From Planctomycetota bacterium (GTDB lineage: Bacteria > Planctomycetota > Planctomycetia > Pirellulales > PNKZ01): a stretch of 64,000 nt of DNA. Both the position numbers and the translations under genes were made by a program. Numbering within the stretch: the first letter of the stretch is position 1; each line of letters opens with the position of its first letter. The DNA lies in the NCBI GenBank assembly GCA_018242585.1, contig JAFEBQ010000010.1, positions 1 to 64,000 of the forward strand, written 5' to 3'. The notes under the pieces were generated by a model, which was not told where the DNA came from, did no database searches, and saw nothing but the letters and a program-made list of their open reading frames with translations. Positions 1 through 9,289 of the stretch are shown piece by piece.

Positions 1-88
1 TATTAAGACTGACAGAGGACTAGTCAGCCTTCCCTTTTCGCATTGATCGTGGACCAGGCTCGCCTTTCGTCTCGCCAATTGTGATTGC

Positions 89-443
89 TTGGGCCGGCGG
101 ATCGTGATTCGGCCGCGGCGCGCATCTGAACGGCCTTCGCGAAAGGATGGGCTGCGGCTCCTGGTCGGGCGGCTTTGGCCGCGCGGCCCGTCAACAGCGC
201 GAGCGACCGTGCAGCCCCGACCAGGAGGTTTGGCGCCGCGCAACGAGTTGCGGGAGTGGTTCGCGCACGTCCCAGCCAAATGAAAACAATTACAAGCTCG
301 TTACCCGTGGGAACCGCCAGCGCGGAAGGGCTCGCTTGAGTTGCCAACGGAAGCCAGCCAGCGCCGGCTGGTTTGCTTTGCTCCCTGGTGCGCGGAGCGA
401 AGAACGCCATGCGGCGATGGCGCCGAAAAAGCTTCTGGAATGA
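89..443 (+). pseudogene. DUF488 (YeaO-like) family gene remnant
   Basis: The frame from 89 reads DGLRLLVGRLWPRG and then NELREWFAHVPAK, which matches the DUF488/YeaO pattern (VLVDRLWPRG ... ELRKWFGHDPAKW). A TGA at 281-283 stands exactly where the family has the Trp after PAK. The same frame continues past it as KQLQARYPWE, resembling the following family segment. Near 360-375 the similarity moves to another frame and ends as LLPGARSEERHAAM...KKLLE, like the family's C-terminal LLYGARDEEHN...LKEYLE. The gene therefore seems to carry a nonsense change and a frameshift. No good ATG is visible; the frame opens at a TTG. Function of the intact family is uncertain. The call rests on recalled family motifs. 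Confidence 0.66.
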
Positions 444-503
444 CCGCCGTTGAGCCAAGGCAGGGTTCGGGGGCGCCTTATCCGCGAAGGGCCAGCCAAC
501 GCT

Positions 504-881
504 TCACGTCAACTGTGTCACGACCCACACGCCGAAGAAGGCAAAGTGCCTTCCGCCGTGCCGCGCGGCAAGGCGAACAATCTGCGTGGCCTCTGCTTGG
601 TCTTTGGCCTTCACTCGCAAGACAAAGCCGCCCGCCTTGAGTTCCTTGAGATGCTCCTTCAAGGCGTCATCTTCGGCATCCGAAAAGAAAAAACCTTCCG
701 CGCGCTCGAGCAAGTGAACGCCATCCACGCCACTCAAATACGAAACGCTCCCGGCGGAGACGCCCGCCTGTTTTAAGGCTTCGATCGTGGCATCCAACCC
801 AGCTTGCGAATCGACAATACCTATTACCCGGCCATAGGGGGCCAGGTTTTGGCCGTAGTCATGGACTGGTGGCTTTTCCAT
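504..881 (-). CDS. Conserved hypothetical small protein, 125 aa
   Basis: The ATG at 881 is preceded by GAGGAG at good spacing, so it is preferred over the upstream in-frame start at 956. The protein has no signal peptide or membrane segment. It reads as a compact alpha/beta protein: a strand (GRVIGIVDS), a helix with glycine turns (GLDATIEALKQAGVSAGSV), an acidic helical segment rich in Asp, Glu and Lys around residues 65-85, and a C-terminal strand (FAFFGVWVVTQL). It recalls the 'general stress protein 17M-like' ferredoxin-like fold, but I cannot confirm that. It is transcribed away from the respiratory operon. Confidence 0.7.
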   Translation of the reverse strand: MEKPPVHDYGQNLAPYGRVIGIVDSQAGLDATIEALKQAGVSAGSVSYLSGVDGVHLLERAEGFFFSDAEDDALKEHLKELKAGGFVLRVKAKDQAEATQIVRLAARHGGRHFAFFGVWVVTQLT

Positions 882-1252
882 GTTGGGCGTCTCCTCGTCG
901 AAGACCGTCGCGCATGATCGTATTCCCGCCAACTTGATCGTCTCCTGACCAACCAATGGCGTCGCGCGAAAATAGAGTGCGCTACCGCCAACGTCAACAT
1001 CTATCCGTATTTATCCGTGCAAACCGCGCGCCATGATTAACGCGACTGTAATCGCTGCCACTTCCATCTTATGGTTCGCACAAATCGCACAACCTTTAGT
1101 CGTTACAGTTTCGAGAAGAAGAGTGTCGCCATTCATTGGCAACCGCCGACGCGATCCGCTTCTTGGCTACCACCGACACATTGCCTGCGAGGGCTTTAAC
1201 AATGCCCCAGCGCTTCATAGAATGAGCCGCACTCCTCAGTCGGCGGAACATC
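882..1252. other. Divergent intergenic region upstream of the ACIII operon
   Basis: This gap of 371 bases separates the small minus-strand gene from actA. It must carry the promoter of the respiratory operon if that is one transcript. I see no convincing -35/-10 pair, riboswitch or terminator. Short ORFs here lack recognisable motifs. Confidence 0.4.
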
Positions 1253-1909
1253 ATGACGCAAATCTTCCACCCGAGCATGAACACCTTTTCCAAGGTGACC
1301 ATCTTTGGTGGGTTGCTCATTGTCGCGGCGCTGACCTTTGGGTGGGACCAGTTCAATCGCTCCTCGTACATCACCGAAGCGGACGTGGTCCGCGATCAGC
1401 CGGTGCCGTTCAGCCACCAGCACCATGTCCGCGGTCTGGGCATTGATTGCCGCTATTGTCACACCACGGTCGAAGAATCGAACTTCGCCGGCATGCCCGC
1501 CACCGAAATCTGCATGAGCTGTCACTCGCAGATTTGGAAAGACAGCCCCATGCTCCAGCCAGTGCGCGAGAGCTTCCGCACCGGCAAGCCGCTGCTCTGG
1601 ACGCGCGTGCATGACGTGCCGGACTTCGTCTACTTCAATCACGGCATTCATGTCGCCAAGGGGATCGGGTGTGAAAGCTGCCATGGTCGCGTCGATGAAA
1701 TGCCGCTGATGCGCCGCGCCCATTCGTTGCAAATGAGCTGGTGCCTGGAATGCCATCGCCACCCTGCTGACTTCGTGCGAGTGAAAGAGGACATCTTCAA
1801 ATTCGGCCAGCCGGGAGAGAAGCTCTCGCCCGCACGGAGCGAAGCGTTGCTCAAGGAATACGGCGTTGACTTGAAGATTCTGACGGACTGCTGGACGTGC
1901 CACCGATGA
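1253..1909 (+). CDS. actA: Alternative complex III subunit ActA, pentaheme cytochrome c
   Basis: The 218-aa protein has an N-terminal membrane anchor at about residues 14-30 and five CxxCH motifs at residues 66-70, 87-91, 140-144, 164-168 and 213-217, with further His residues in the HQHH segment and elsewhere as possible distal ligands. This heme count fits ActA of the Rhodothermus-type alternative complex III, which passes electrons from the quinol-oxidising core to cytochrome c or directly to the caa3 oxidase. The N-terminus MTQIFHPS...NT fits the family, so the 1253 ATG is kept over the inner ATG at 1277. It is the first gene of the operon and overlaps actB by 4 bases. Confidence 0.93.
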   Translation: MTQIFHPSMNTFSKVTIFGGLLIVAALTFGWDQFNRSSYITEADVVRDQPVPFSHQHHVRGLGIDCRYCHTTVEESNFAGMPATEICMSCHSQIWKDSPMLQPVRESFRTGKPLLWTRVHDVPDFVYFNHGIHVAKGIGCESCHGRVDEMPLMRRAHSLQMSWCLECHRHPADFVRVKEDIFKFGQPGEKLSPARSEALLKEYGVDLKILTDCWTCHR

Positions 1910-4900
1910 GCCGAGAACTGATCGAGCTTGAAGTCTTGCCGTCGACGCAACCCGCGCCGGCCGGGGCGCCGCTCGATTGGTCGGCGCTGCGCGAGCGGTT
2001 GGCCGCTGAAGATGGTCCGCGGTTCTGGCGCAGCGTCGATGAACTGGCCCAGACACCGGAGTTTCTTGAATACCTGCGCCGCGAGTTTCCACGCCAGGCG
2101 GGTGAATTGAACGACGCGCTTGGACGTCGCAATTTCCTCAAATTGGCCGCCGCCTCGCTGGCCCTGGCCGGTGTGAGCGGCGCGGGTTGCATGCGCCAGC
2201 CCGAGGAGAAAATCGTCCCCTACGTGCGTCAGCCCGAGGAGATGATTCCCGGCAAGCCGTTGTATTATGCCACCGCCCTGACGCGCGGCGGCTACGCGAC
2301 GGGCGTGCTGGTCGAAAGCCACCTCGGCCGCCCAACTAAGATCGAAGGCAATCCCGATCATCCGGCCAGCCTGGGAGCGACCGATGCGATCACCCAGGCC
2401 GCGATCCTCGATCTGTACGACCCGGATCGCTCGCAAACATTGCTGAAGAACGGACGCATCAGCACGTGGGGCGATTTTCTCACGGCGCTCGCGGCCGAGA
2501 TGGCGGCCATTCGCAACGCGCACGGCGTCGGATTGGCGATCCTCACCGAGACGATTACCTCGCCGGCGCTGGCCGATCAGCTACAGAACCTGCTGCGCGA
2601 CCTGCCCGAGGCGCGCTGGTATCAATACGAACCCGTCAATCGTGACAATGTTCGCGAAGGAACCCGTCTGGCCTTTGGCGAATACGTCGACACGGTTTAT
2701 CACTTTGATCGGGCTCGCGTGGTCGTTACCCTCGACGCCGACTTCTTCAGTCAACTGCCCGGCAGCGTGCGCTATGCGCGGGACTTTATATCTGGGCGGC
2801 GCACGCATGGCGACCCAGCCAAGTTGCGGATGAACCGGTTGTACGCCATCGAGAGCACGCCAGGGCTCGTGGGCGCGGTGGCCGATCACCGCTGGCCTCT
2901 CAAGGCCGGCAACATCGAGCGCTTGGCGCGCCTGTTGGCGCATCGTGTAGGGGTCGCCGGGGTTGTCGAACCGGCCGACGTGGCGAACTTGTTGCCCAAG
3001 GGCGCGCTCGAAGCCATGTTGTCCGATCTGCATGCGAACCGCGGCGCGAGCATCGTGATCGCCGGCGATGGCCAGCCGCCGGCGGTGCATGCGATCGTGC
3101 AGGCCATCAACCAGGCACTCGGCAACCACGGTCAGACGGTCGAAACCATCGCTCCGGTCGAGCCCACGCCGATCAATCAACTCGCGTCGCTGAGCGATCT
3201 AGCCGAGCAGCTGCAATCAGAACGCGTCAAGGCGCTGATCGTGCTAGGGGGCAACCCGGTTTACAATGCGCCGGGTGAACTGGAGTTTGCCACGCTGTAT
3301 CAGAGGGCCCCTTTCCGCGTCCATCTATCGGAAGTGGTTGACGAAACGTCGTTCCTATCTCATTGGCACGTACCCGCGGCCCATGAATTGGAATCGTGGG
3401 GGGACGCCCGGGCGTTCGACGGGACGCTGACGATCCGCCAGCCGCTGATTGCGCCCTTGTATGCCGGTCGCACGCCGTACGACGTGGTCGCGGCCCTGGC
3501 GGGGCACTCGGATCAAGGGCATTACGAGTTACTGCGGGCTTACTATCGCCGGCAATTCGGCGACGCCAGCTTTGAAGCCCGCTGGCAGCAGAGCATCCAC
3601 GACGGAGTCGTGGCCGATTCACGCGCCGCCACTCGCCAAGTGGCGCTGCGCCCGCTGGGGTCAACGCTGGCGGGTCTGCAACCGGCGTCGGGCGCTGGGC
3701 CGCTTGAACTGCAACTGCTCCCAGATGTGAATATCTGGGACGGCCGCTACGCCAACAACGGCTGGCTCCAGGAATTGCCGAAACCTTTGACGAAGCTCAC
3801 CTGGGACAACGCGGCGCTGCTGAGCCCGCGCACCGCCGAGCGGCTGGGTGTGTTGAACCACCAGTTGGTTGAAATCAAGTCCGGCGGGCACACGACACGC
3901 GCGCCAGTTTGGATTGTGCCCGGACAGCCGGATGATTCGATCGCCCTGGCGCTCGGCCATGGGCGTACCCAGTCAGGACGCGTGGGGCGCAACACGGGCG
4001 TGAACGCCTATCCCTTGCGCGCGGCGCGATCCGAATGGTTCACGGCCGACGTGACGGTGACGCCGACGCGCGAGCAATACCGGCTGTCAGTCACGCAAAA
4101 CCATCACAGCATGGAAGGGCGCAACATCGTCGAGGTGGCGACGCTAACCAACTTTCAACAGCAACCTGAGTTCATCGACGAAAAGAAACGCCATCCCGAA
4201 GGCTTGCCCACGCTCTACCCGGCGTTTGACTCGGCAGAAAACGCCTGGGGCATGGCCATCGACCAGACGGCTTGCATCGGTTGCAACGCATGCGTGGTGG
4301 CCTGTCAGGCCGAGAACAACATCCCGATTGTCGGCAAGGAGCAGGTCGACCGCGGCCGCGAGATGCACTGGCTGCGGATCGATCGTTATTACAAAGGGAC
4401 GATCGAGAATCCCCAGACCTACTTTCAGCCGATGGCGTGCGTCCACTGCGAGAACGCGCCGTGCGAGTTGGTTTGTCCCGTGGCGGCCACGGTGCATAGC
4501 GCCGAAGGGCTGAACCAGATGGTCTATAACCGTTGTGTCGGCACGCGGTACTGTGCGAACAATTGCCCTTACAAGGTCCGCCGCTTCAACTTCCTGGACT
4601 ATCAGGGAGACTTTGAATACGACGGCGAGCGTTCGCCGGTGATGAAGTTGATGCGCAATCCCGACGTCACGGTGCGCAGCCGCGGTGTGATGGAAAAGTG
4701 CAGCTACTGTGTCCAACGGATCACGGCCGGCCGAATCGAGGCCGAGAAGCAAAACCGCCCGATCCGAGACGGCGAAGTGGTCACCGCCTGCCAGCAAGCT
4801 TGCCCGACCCAGGCAATCACGTTCGGCAACCTGCGCGACCAATCAAGCCAAGTGGTCAAGCGGCGCGAAACACCACTGAACTACGCGCTGCTGGCCGAGT

Positions 4901-5037
4901 TGAACACCAAACCGCGGACGACGTACCTGGCCCGGGTGCGCAACCCCCACCCGTCGCTCGACCAAGGGACGCTCGACGACACGCCGCCCGTGGTGCCCGA
5001 CGAGGTCGATCGCTTGCGCAGGGAGTGGGCGCCATGA
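1906..5037 (+). CDS. actB: Alternative complex III subunit ActB, molybdopterin-oxidoreductase-like and Fe-S fusion
   Basis: The ATG at 1906 overlaps the actA stop in ATGA and is preferred to the in-frame GTG at 1897. The protein is 1043 aa. Near residues 75-95 it has a twin-arginine segment (GRRNFLKLAAAS) ending in a GAGC lipobox-like site. The long middle part resembles the molybdopterin-oxidoreductase fold, which in characterised ACIII has no Mo cofactor. The C-terminal third has ferredoxin-type cysteine motifs: CIGCNACVVAC, CVHCENAPCELVC, CVGTRYCANNC and CSYCVQRI...CQQACP, enough for four Fe-S clusters. It should be the periplasmic electron wire from quinol to the ActA and ActE hemes. Overlap with actC is also ATGA. 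Confidence 0.94.
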   Translation: MSRELIELEVLPSTQPAPAGAPLDWSALRERLAAEDGPRFWRSVDELAQTPEFLEYLRREFPRQAGELNDALGRRNFLKLAAASLALAGVSGAGCMRQPEEKIVPYVRQPEEMIPGKPLYYATALTRGGYATGVLVESHLGRPTKIEGNPDHPASLGATDAITQAAILDLYDPDRSQTLLKNGRISTWGDFLTALAAEMAAIRNAHGVGLAILTETITSPALADQLQNLLRDLPEARWYQYEPVNRDNVREGTRLAFGEYVDTVYHFDRARVVVTLDADFFSQLPGSVRYARDFISGRRTHGDPAKLRMNRLYAIESTPGLVGAVADHRWPLKAGNIERLARLLAHRVGVAGVVEPADVANLLPKGALEAMLSDLHANRGASIVIAGDGQPPAVHAIVQAINQALGNHGQTVETIAPVEPTPINQLASLSDLAEQLQSERVKALIVLGGNPVYNAPGELEFATLYQRAPFRVHLSEVVDETSFLSHWHVPAAHELESWGDARAFDGTLTIRQPLIAPLYAGRTPYDVVAALAGHSDQGHYELLRAYYRRQFGDASFEARWQQSIHDGVVADSRAATRQVALRPLGSTLAGLQPASGAGPLELQLLPDVNIWDGRYANNGWLQELPKPLTKLTWDNAALLSPRTAERLGVLNHQLVEIKSGGHTTRAPVWIVPGQPDDSIALALGHGRTQSGRVGRNTGVNAYPLRAARSEWFTADVTVTPTREQYRLSVTQNHHSMEGRNIVEVATLTNFQQQPEFIDEKKRHPEGLPTLYPAFDSAENAWGMAIDQTACIGCNACVVACQAENNIPIVGKEQVDRGREMHWLRIDRYYKGTIENPQTYFQPMACVHCENAPCELVCPVAATVHSAEGLNQMVYNRCVGTRYCANNCPYKVRRFNFLDYQGDFEYDGERSPVMKLMRNPDVTVRSRGVMEKCSYCVQRITAGRIEAEKQNRPIRDGEVVTACQQACPTQAITFGNLRDQSSQVVKRRETPLNYALLAELNTKPRTTYLARVRNPHPSLDQGTLDDTPPVVPDEVDRLRREWAP

Positions 5038-6425
5038 GCGACGCATCCGAACCGCGCGACGTTCCCGAATCCGAACTGCACGTCGGCAGCCCGCTCGTGC
5101 TTGAACCGGGGCACACCTACGCCTCGGTGACCGACAAGATTTCGAGCATCGTCCTCAATCGGCGTCTGCCGCGCGGCTGGCTGTTCGGGTTCAGCGTCTC
5201 GTTCATTCTGATGATGCTGTTGCTCTACGGCACTTGCCATTTGTTCGCCACCGGTGTCGGCATTTGGGGAACGACGATACCGATCGGATGGGCGTTTCCA
5301 ATCATCAACTTTGTCTGGTGGGTCGGCATCGGTCACGCCGGCACGTTGATCTCGGCCGTGTTGTTGCTGCTGCATCAAGACTGGCGAACCAGCATCAACC
5401 GTTTCGCCGAAGCGATGACGCTGTTTGCCGTGTCATGCGCTGGCTTGTTCCCGCTGTTGCATCTGGGTCGCCCATGGGTGTTTCACTGGCTGCTGCCCTA
5501 CCCCAACACAATGGACATGTGGCCGAACTTCCGTAGCCCGCTGGTGTGGGACGTGTTCGCGGTGCTCACCTATCTGACCGTGTCGACCATCTTCTGGTAC
5601 GTGGGCTTGATCCCCGACCTGGCGACAATGCGCGACCGCGCGCAGCACCGCGTGGCGCGGATCGTCTATGGCATGCCCTCGCTCGGTTGGCGCGGCTCGG
5701 CGGCGCACTGGCGGCGATATCAGACGGCCTATTTGCTGTTGGCCGGGCTGGCCACGCCGCTGGTCGTCTCGGTACACAGTATTGTCGGTATGGACTTCGC
5801 CAACAGCCTCGTGCCGGGCTGGCACACGACCATTTTCCCGCCGTACTTCGTGGCCGGGGCGATCTTCTCGGGATTTGCCATGGTGATGACCTTGGCGATT
5901 CCGCTCCGCAAGTTTTACGGCTTGGAGGATTTCGTCACGCTCAAGCACTTGGACAACATGGCCAAGGTGATGCTGGCCACCGGCTCAATCCTGGCCTATG
6001 GCTATGCGGCCGAAGTGTTCTTCTCGTATTACAGCGGCAACCCTTACGAGCGCTACGTGACGATCAACCGCGCGCTGGGGCCGTACGGTTGGAGCTATGG
6101 GCTGCTGGTGCTGTGCAATATCATCGTGCCGCAGCTTTTCTGGTTCCGGCCCGCGCGTCGCAGCGTCCCCGTCTTGTTCATGGTGTCGATTGTCATCAAT
6201 GTCGGCATGTGGCTGGAGCGATTCGTGATCGTGGTCGTCAGCTTGCATCGGGATTACCTGCCCTCGGCCTGGCGAATGTATTATCCCACCGCTTGGGACT
6301 ATGCCTTCTTCGTGGGCTCGCTCGGCTTGTTCTTCACTTTGCTGTTTTTGTTCATTCGCGTACTGCCGATGATTTCGATCTTTGAACTCCGCGAACTCGT
6401 CCACGAAACCGAGGGAGAGGGCTAA
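5034..6425 (+). CDS. actC: Alternative complex III subunit ActC, NrfD-like quinol-binding membrane protein
   Basis: The ATG at 5034 overlaps the actB stop and gives a 463-aa protein; a longer upstream reading lies wholly inside actB and is not used. About ten hydrophobic segments are visible, for example LFGFSVSFILMMLLLYGTC and the C-terminal YAFFVGSLGLFFTLLFLF. This is the NrfD/PsrC-like pattern of ActC, thought to hold the quinol site and take part in proton translocation. Three bases separate it from actD. Confidence 0.93.
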   Translation: MSDASEPRDVPESELHVGSPLVLEPGHTYASVTDKISSIVLNRRLPRGWLFGFSVSFILMMLLLYGTCHLFATGVGIWGTTIPIGWAFPIINFVWWVGIGHAGTLISAVLLLLHQDWRTSINRFAEAMTLFAVSCAGLFPLLHLGRPWVFHWLLPYPNTMDMWPNFRSPLVWDVFAVLTYLTVSTIFWYVGLIPDLATMRDRAQHRVARIVYGMPSLGWRGSAAHWRRYQTAYLLLAGLATPLVVSVHSIVGMDFANSLVPGWHTTIFPPYFVAGAIFSGFAMVMTLAIPLRKFYGLEDFVTLKHLDNMAKVMLATGSILAYGYAAEVFFSYYSGNPYERYVTINRALGPYGWSYGLLVLCNIIVPQLFWFRPARRSVPVLFMVSIVINVGMWLERFVIVVVSLHRDYLPSAWRMYYPTAWDYAFFVGSLGLFFTLLFLFIRVLPMISIFELRELVHETEGEG

Positions 6426-6428
6426 GCG

Positions 6429-6977
6429 ATGATGGCCGTCCCTCCGCAAGTGGCGCCGCTGTACGGCTTGCTGGCCGAGTTCGACCAAAGCGACGAACTC
6501 GTCGCAGCGGCGCGCCAGGCTTACGCCGCGGGCTATCGGATGATGAATGGCTATTCGCCATTTCCGGTACACGGCTTGTCCGAGGCGCTCGGGCAAAAGT
6601 CGTCACGCCTGCCGTTGATCACGCTGCTCGGCGGCCTGTGCGGTGGGGCGGCGGCGTATTACATGATGTACTATGCGTCGGTCGTGAGCTATCCGCTCAA
6701 CATTGGTGGCCGGCCGCTCCATAGCTGGCCGGCGTTTCTGCCGATCACGTTCGAGTTGACCGTGTTGGCGGCGGCATTCGCGGCGGTGCTGGGGATGCTG
6801 GCCTTGAACGGCCTGCCCCACCCGCACCATCCCCTGTTCAACGTCCCCGAGTTCAAGCTAGCCAGCCGCAGCAAGTTCTTCCTCTGTATCCAGTCGCGTG
6901 ATCCGCGGTTCACGTTGATCGAGACCGCCGAGTTCCTCGCTCGCCTGCACGGCAAAGTACACGAGGTGCCGCGATGA
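6429..6977 (+). CDS. actD: Alternative complex III subunit ActD (DUF3341)
   Basis: The 182-aa protein begins with a soluble part (LYGLLAEFDQSDELVAAARQ, GYSPFPVHGL) typical of DUF3341/ActD. Two transmembrane helices follow at about residues 60-80 and 100-123, then a short cytoplasmic tail. In known ACIII structures ActD is an accessory membrane subunit with no redox cofactor, and none is visible here. The stop overlaps the actE ATG by 4 bases, in keeping with translational coupling. Confidence 0.92.
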   Translation: MMAVPPQVAPLYGLLAEFDQSDELVAAARQAYAAGYRMMNGYSPFPVHGLSEALGQKSSRLPLITLLGGLCGGAAAYYMMYYASVVSYPLNIGGRPLHSWPAFLPITFELTVLAAAFAAVLGMLALNGLPHPHHPLFNVPEFKLASRSKFFLCIQSRDPRFTLIETAEFLARLHGKVHEVPR

Positions 6978-7654
6978 GGCTGCCGGGCGTCAATACGGCG
7001 GCCGCGGTCGTCCTGTGCATCGTGGCGAGCAGTTGCGGCTGCGATCGCCTCGACATGTACGACCAGCCGCGCCACGAGGCGATGGAAGCGAGCAATTTCT
7101 TCCCCGATGGCTTGTCGGCGCGGCCACGCGTGCCGGGCACGATCGCCCGCGGACAGCTTCACGCGGACGAAGCGCTGTTCACCGGCCGGGTCGGCGGCCA
7201 ATCGGTAAGCCAACTTCCCGACGGCGCGCTGCGGGCCATCCATGCGCGCTTTCCACAACGCTTCAAACAACCGTTCGACAAGACCGACCTGGTCGAGTTA
7301 CGACAAGCGCTACTTGAGCGCGGCCACGAACGGTTCGACATTTACTGCTCGGTCTGTCATGGCGGCGCCGGGGCCGGCGACGGGATGATCGTGCGGCGCG
7401 GCTTCCGCAAGCCGCCGTCGTTCCATATCGACCGCCTGCGCAACGCGCCCGCCGGACACTACTTCGACATCGTGACGTCGGGCGTCGGCGCCATGCCCAG
7501 CTATGCCAGCCGGATCGGCGCCGCCGATCGCTGGGCGATCGTGGCGTACGTGCGGGCATTGCAACTGAGCCAGAACGCGCGACTGGACGATGTGCCAGCC
7601 GATGCGCGGTCGATACTGGATGCTGCCAGCGCGCCGGCGGGAGCGAAGCCATGA
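6974..7654 (+). CDS. actE: Alternative complex III subunit ActE, monoheme cytochrome c lipoprotein
   Basis: The 226-aa protein has an N-terminal hydrophobic stretch ending in ASSCGC, a lipobox-like site, and one heme-binding CSVCH at residues 125-129. GVGAMPSYASRI near residue 175 supplies a Met suitable as the axial ligand. It should be the membrane-anchored monoheme cytochrome that, with ActA, delivers electrons from the complex. It overlaps actD and actF by 4 bases each. Confidence 0.92.
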   Translation: MRLPGVNTAAAVVLCIVASSCGCDRLDMYDQPRHEAMEASNFFPDGLSARPRVPGTIARGQLHADEALFTGRVGGQSVSQLPDGALRAIHARFPQRFKQPFDKTDLVELRQALLERGHERFDIYCSVCHGGAGAGDGMIVRRGFRKPPSFHIDRLRNAPAGHYFDIVTSGVGAMPSYASRIGAADRWAIVAYVRALQLSQNARLDDVPADARSILDAASAPAGAKP

Positions 7655-8865
7655 GCCAGGCTCGGGCCCCGTGGGCAACCACCACGGAGTTGAATGTCAC
7701 GCTGCAACGGACGGCGCGCCGGGCGCTGCTCGTCGCGGTGGTGGCCGGCGCGGCCACGGCCTATGGCTACTCAACTGACCGCGCCGAGTTCTATCCGGCG
7801 TATTTGACGGCGCTGATGCACTGGCTGGGAATGGCGCTCGGCTGCCTGGGAACGTCGATGCTCCACGGCCTGAGCGGCGGCGGCTGGGGGCGGACGATTC
7901 GGCGCGTGCTCGAGGCGGGCTATCAGACGTTGCCACTGCTGATGCTGCTATTCCTCCCGATCTGGCTGAACGCCGCGCATATCTACGAGTGGGCCGATCC
8001 CGAAGTGGTGGCCCATCACAGGTCGCTGCAACTCAAGACGGACTATTTGAACATCGCGGGTTACCAGACCCGGGCGGCAATCTGCTTTGCCGTGTGGATT
8101 GGCGCCGGCTTTTTCCTGACTCGTTTCACGCCGCTGGGCGACACTCGCCCCTACTCGCCGCGCAGCCGCAAACTGCAGCGCGTGAGTGGGCTGGGGCTGA
8201 TCGGCTATGGGCTGGCCATTACCGTGGCCGCGGTCGATTGGGTAATGTCGCTGGAGCCCGAGTGGTTCTCGACGATGTACGGTGTGTTGTACCTGGCCGG
8301 ACAAGCGGTGTCTGGGATGTCGTTCGCGTTGATCGTCGTGGCGCTACTGGAAAGGTACGAGCCCTGGGGCAGGTCGCTGCTGCCGTCGCGGTGCAATGAC
8401 TTGGGGAATCTGCTGCTGGCGTTCATCATGTTCTGGGCCTACGTGTCATTCATGCAGTACCTGATCATCTGGTCGGCGAATCTACCCGAGGAGAACGTCT
8501 GGTATCTGCATCGCGAGACGGGGGACTGGCGCGCGGTCGTCGCGGCGCTGATGATCCTGCACTTTGGCGCGCCGTTCTTGATGTTGCTGTCGCGCGAGCG
8601 GAAGCAAAGCGCTCGGGGCTTGCTACCGGTCGCGGTGTTGCTGCTTGTCATGCGCTACGTCGACCTCACCTGGCTGATCGTGCCAGGGTTCACCCACGGA
8701 CATGGCCACGAAAGCGTCACCGGCATCTCGTGGCAAAGCGTCGCGGCGTGGCTGGCGATCGGCGGCGCGTGGACGGCGATGTTTTGCTGGCGATTGTCGG
8801 CGCGTGCCGTGGTTCCAATCCATGATCCCGAAGCCCGGGAGGCTGCCGATGAGCACGCCCATTGA
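7651..8865 (+). CDS. actF: Alternative complex III subunit ActF, NrfD-like membrane protein
   Basis: The 404-aa protein has about ten hydrophobic helices, for example TAYGYSTDRAEFYPAYLTAL, YGLAITVAAVDWVMSLEP and LLLAFIMFWAYVSFMQYLII. The SLEPEWFSTMYG segment is characteristic of ActF. It is the second NrfD-type subunit of ACIII and forms the membrane core with ActC. The C-terminus ends in EHAH and overlaps the next gene by 17 bases. Confidence 0.93.
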   Translation: MSQARAPWATTTELNVTLQRTARRALLVAVVAGAATAYGYSTDRAEFYPAYLTALMHWLGMALGCLGTSMLHGLSGGGWGRTIRRVLEAGYQTLPLLMLLFLPIWLNAAHIYEWADPEVVAHHRSLQLKTDYLNIAGYQTRAAICFAVWIGAGFFLTRFTPLGDTRPYSPRSRKLQRVSGLGLIGYGLAITVAAVDWVMSLEPEWFSTMYGVLYLAGQAVSGMSFALIVVALLERYEPWGRSLLPSRCNDLGNLLLAFIMFWAYVSFMQYLIIWSANLPEENVWYLHRETGDWRAVVAALMILHFGAPFLMLLSRERKQSARGLLPVAVLLLVMRYVDLTWLIVPGFTHGHGHESVTGISWQSVAAWLAIGGAWTAMFCWRLSARAVVPIHDPEAREAADEHAH

Positions 8866-9289
8866 CCCGCCCACGCCTGACCCGCCCACGCCTGACGGGC
8901 CCCAGCACGGCGGTCACGAGAAACGCGATGTCCAGGTCCGCGCGGTCGCGCAATTTGGCCTGGGCGTGATGCTCCTGATTCTCGGTTCCTTGGCGGTGAT
9001 TCACCGGCTGGTCAACCATTACAACGCCGAGGCCGACCAAGCCGCGGGCCCAACCAGCCCGCTAGCCGCCGACCAGACACCCCCCGAACCACGGCTAGAG
9101 ACGACGGTCGGAGGGGCGTTCGACCAATATCGCGCCCGAACCGAGCAGGTGCTGACGACCTACGCATGGATCGATCGCGAGCAGCGCGTGGTGCGAATTC
9201 CAGTCGCACGGGCGATCGAGTTGCTGGCCAAGCGCGGTTTGCCCGAGCCAAAGCAATTGACCACTCCGGCCAAGGAGCGTAAGCCGTGA
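8849..9289 (+). CDS. Small single-span membrane protein of the ACIII-sco cluster, unknown
   Basis: The start at 8849 is chosen because GGGAGG lies just upstream; it overlaps actF by 17 bases and gives 146 aa. The N-terminus carries a direct duplication of DPPTP (15-bp repeat at about 8865-8895), followed by one transmembrane helix (FGLGVMLLILGSLAVIHRLV, about residues 36-55). A periplasmic region follows with a Tyr/Trp-containing segment (TTYAWIDREQRVVRIPVARAIELLAKRG) that may be a small folded module. No metal- or heme-binding motif is seen. Its position between actF and sco suggests an assembly or accessory role in the ACIII-caa3 system; this is inference. Confidence 0.85.
   Translation: MSTPIDPPTPDPPTPDGPQHGGHEKRDVQVRAVAQFGLGVMLLILGSLAVIHRLVNHYNAEADQAAGPTSPLAADQTPPEPRLETTVGGAFDQYRARTEQVLTTYAWIDREQRVVRIPVARAIELLAKRGLPEPKQLTTPAKERKP

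Noticed and set aside
4698-5033. Longer N-terminal reading of actC inside actB
   Set aside because: Arg/Pro-rich shadow translation of actB; the ATGA junction at 5034 is the evident start.
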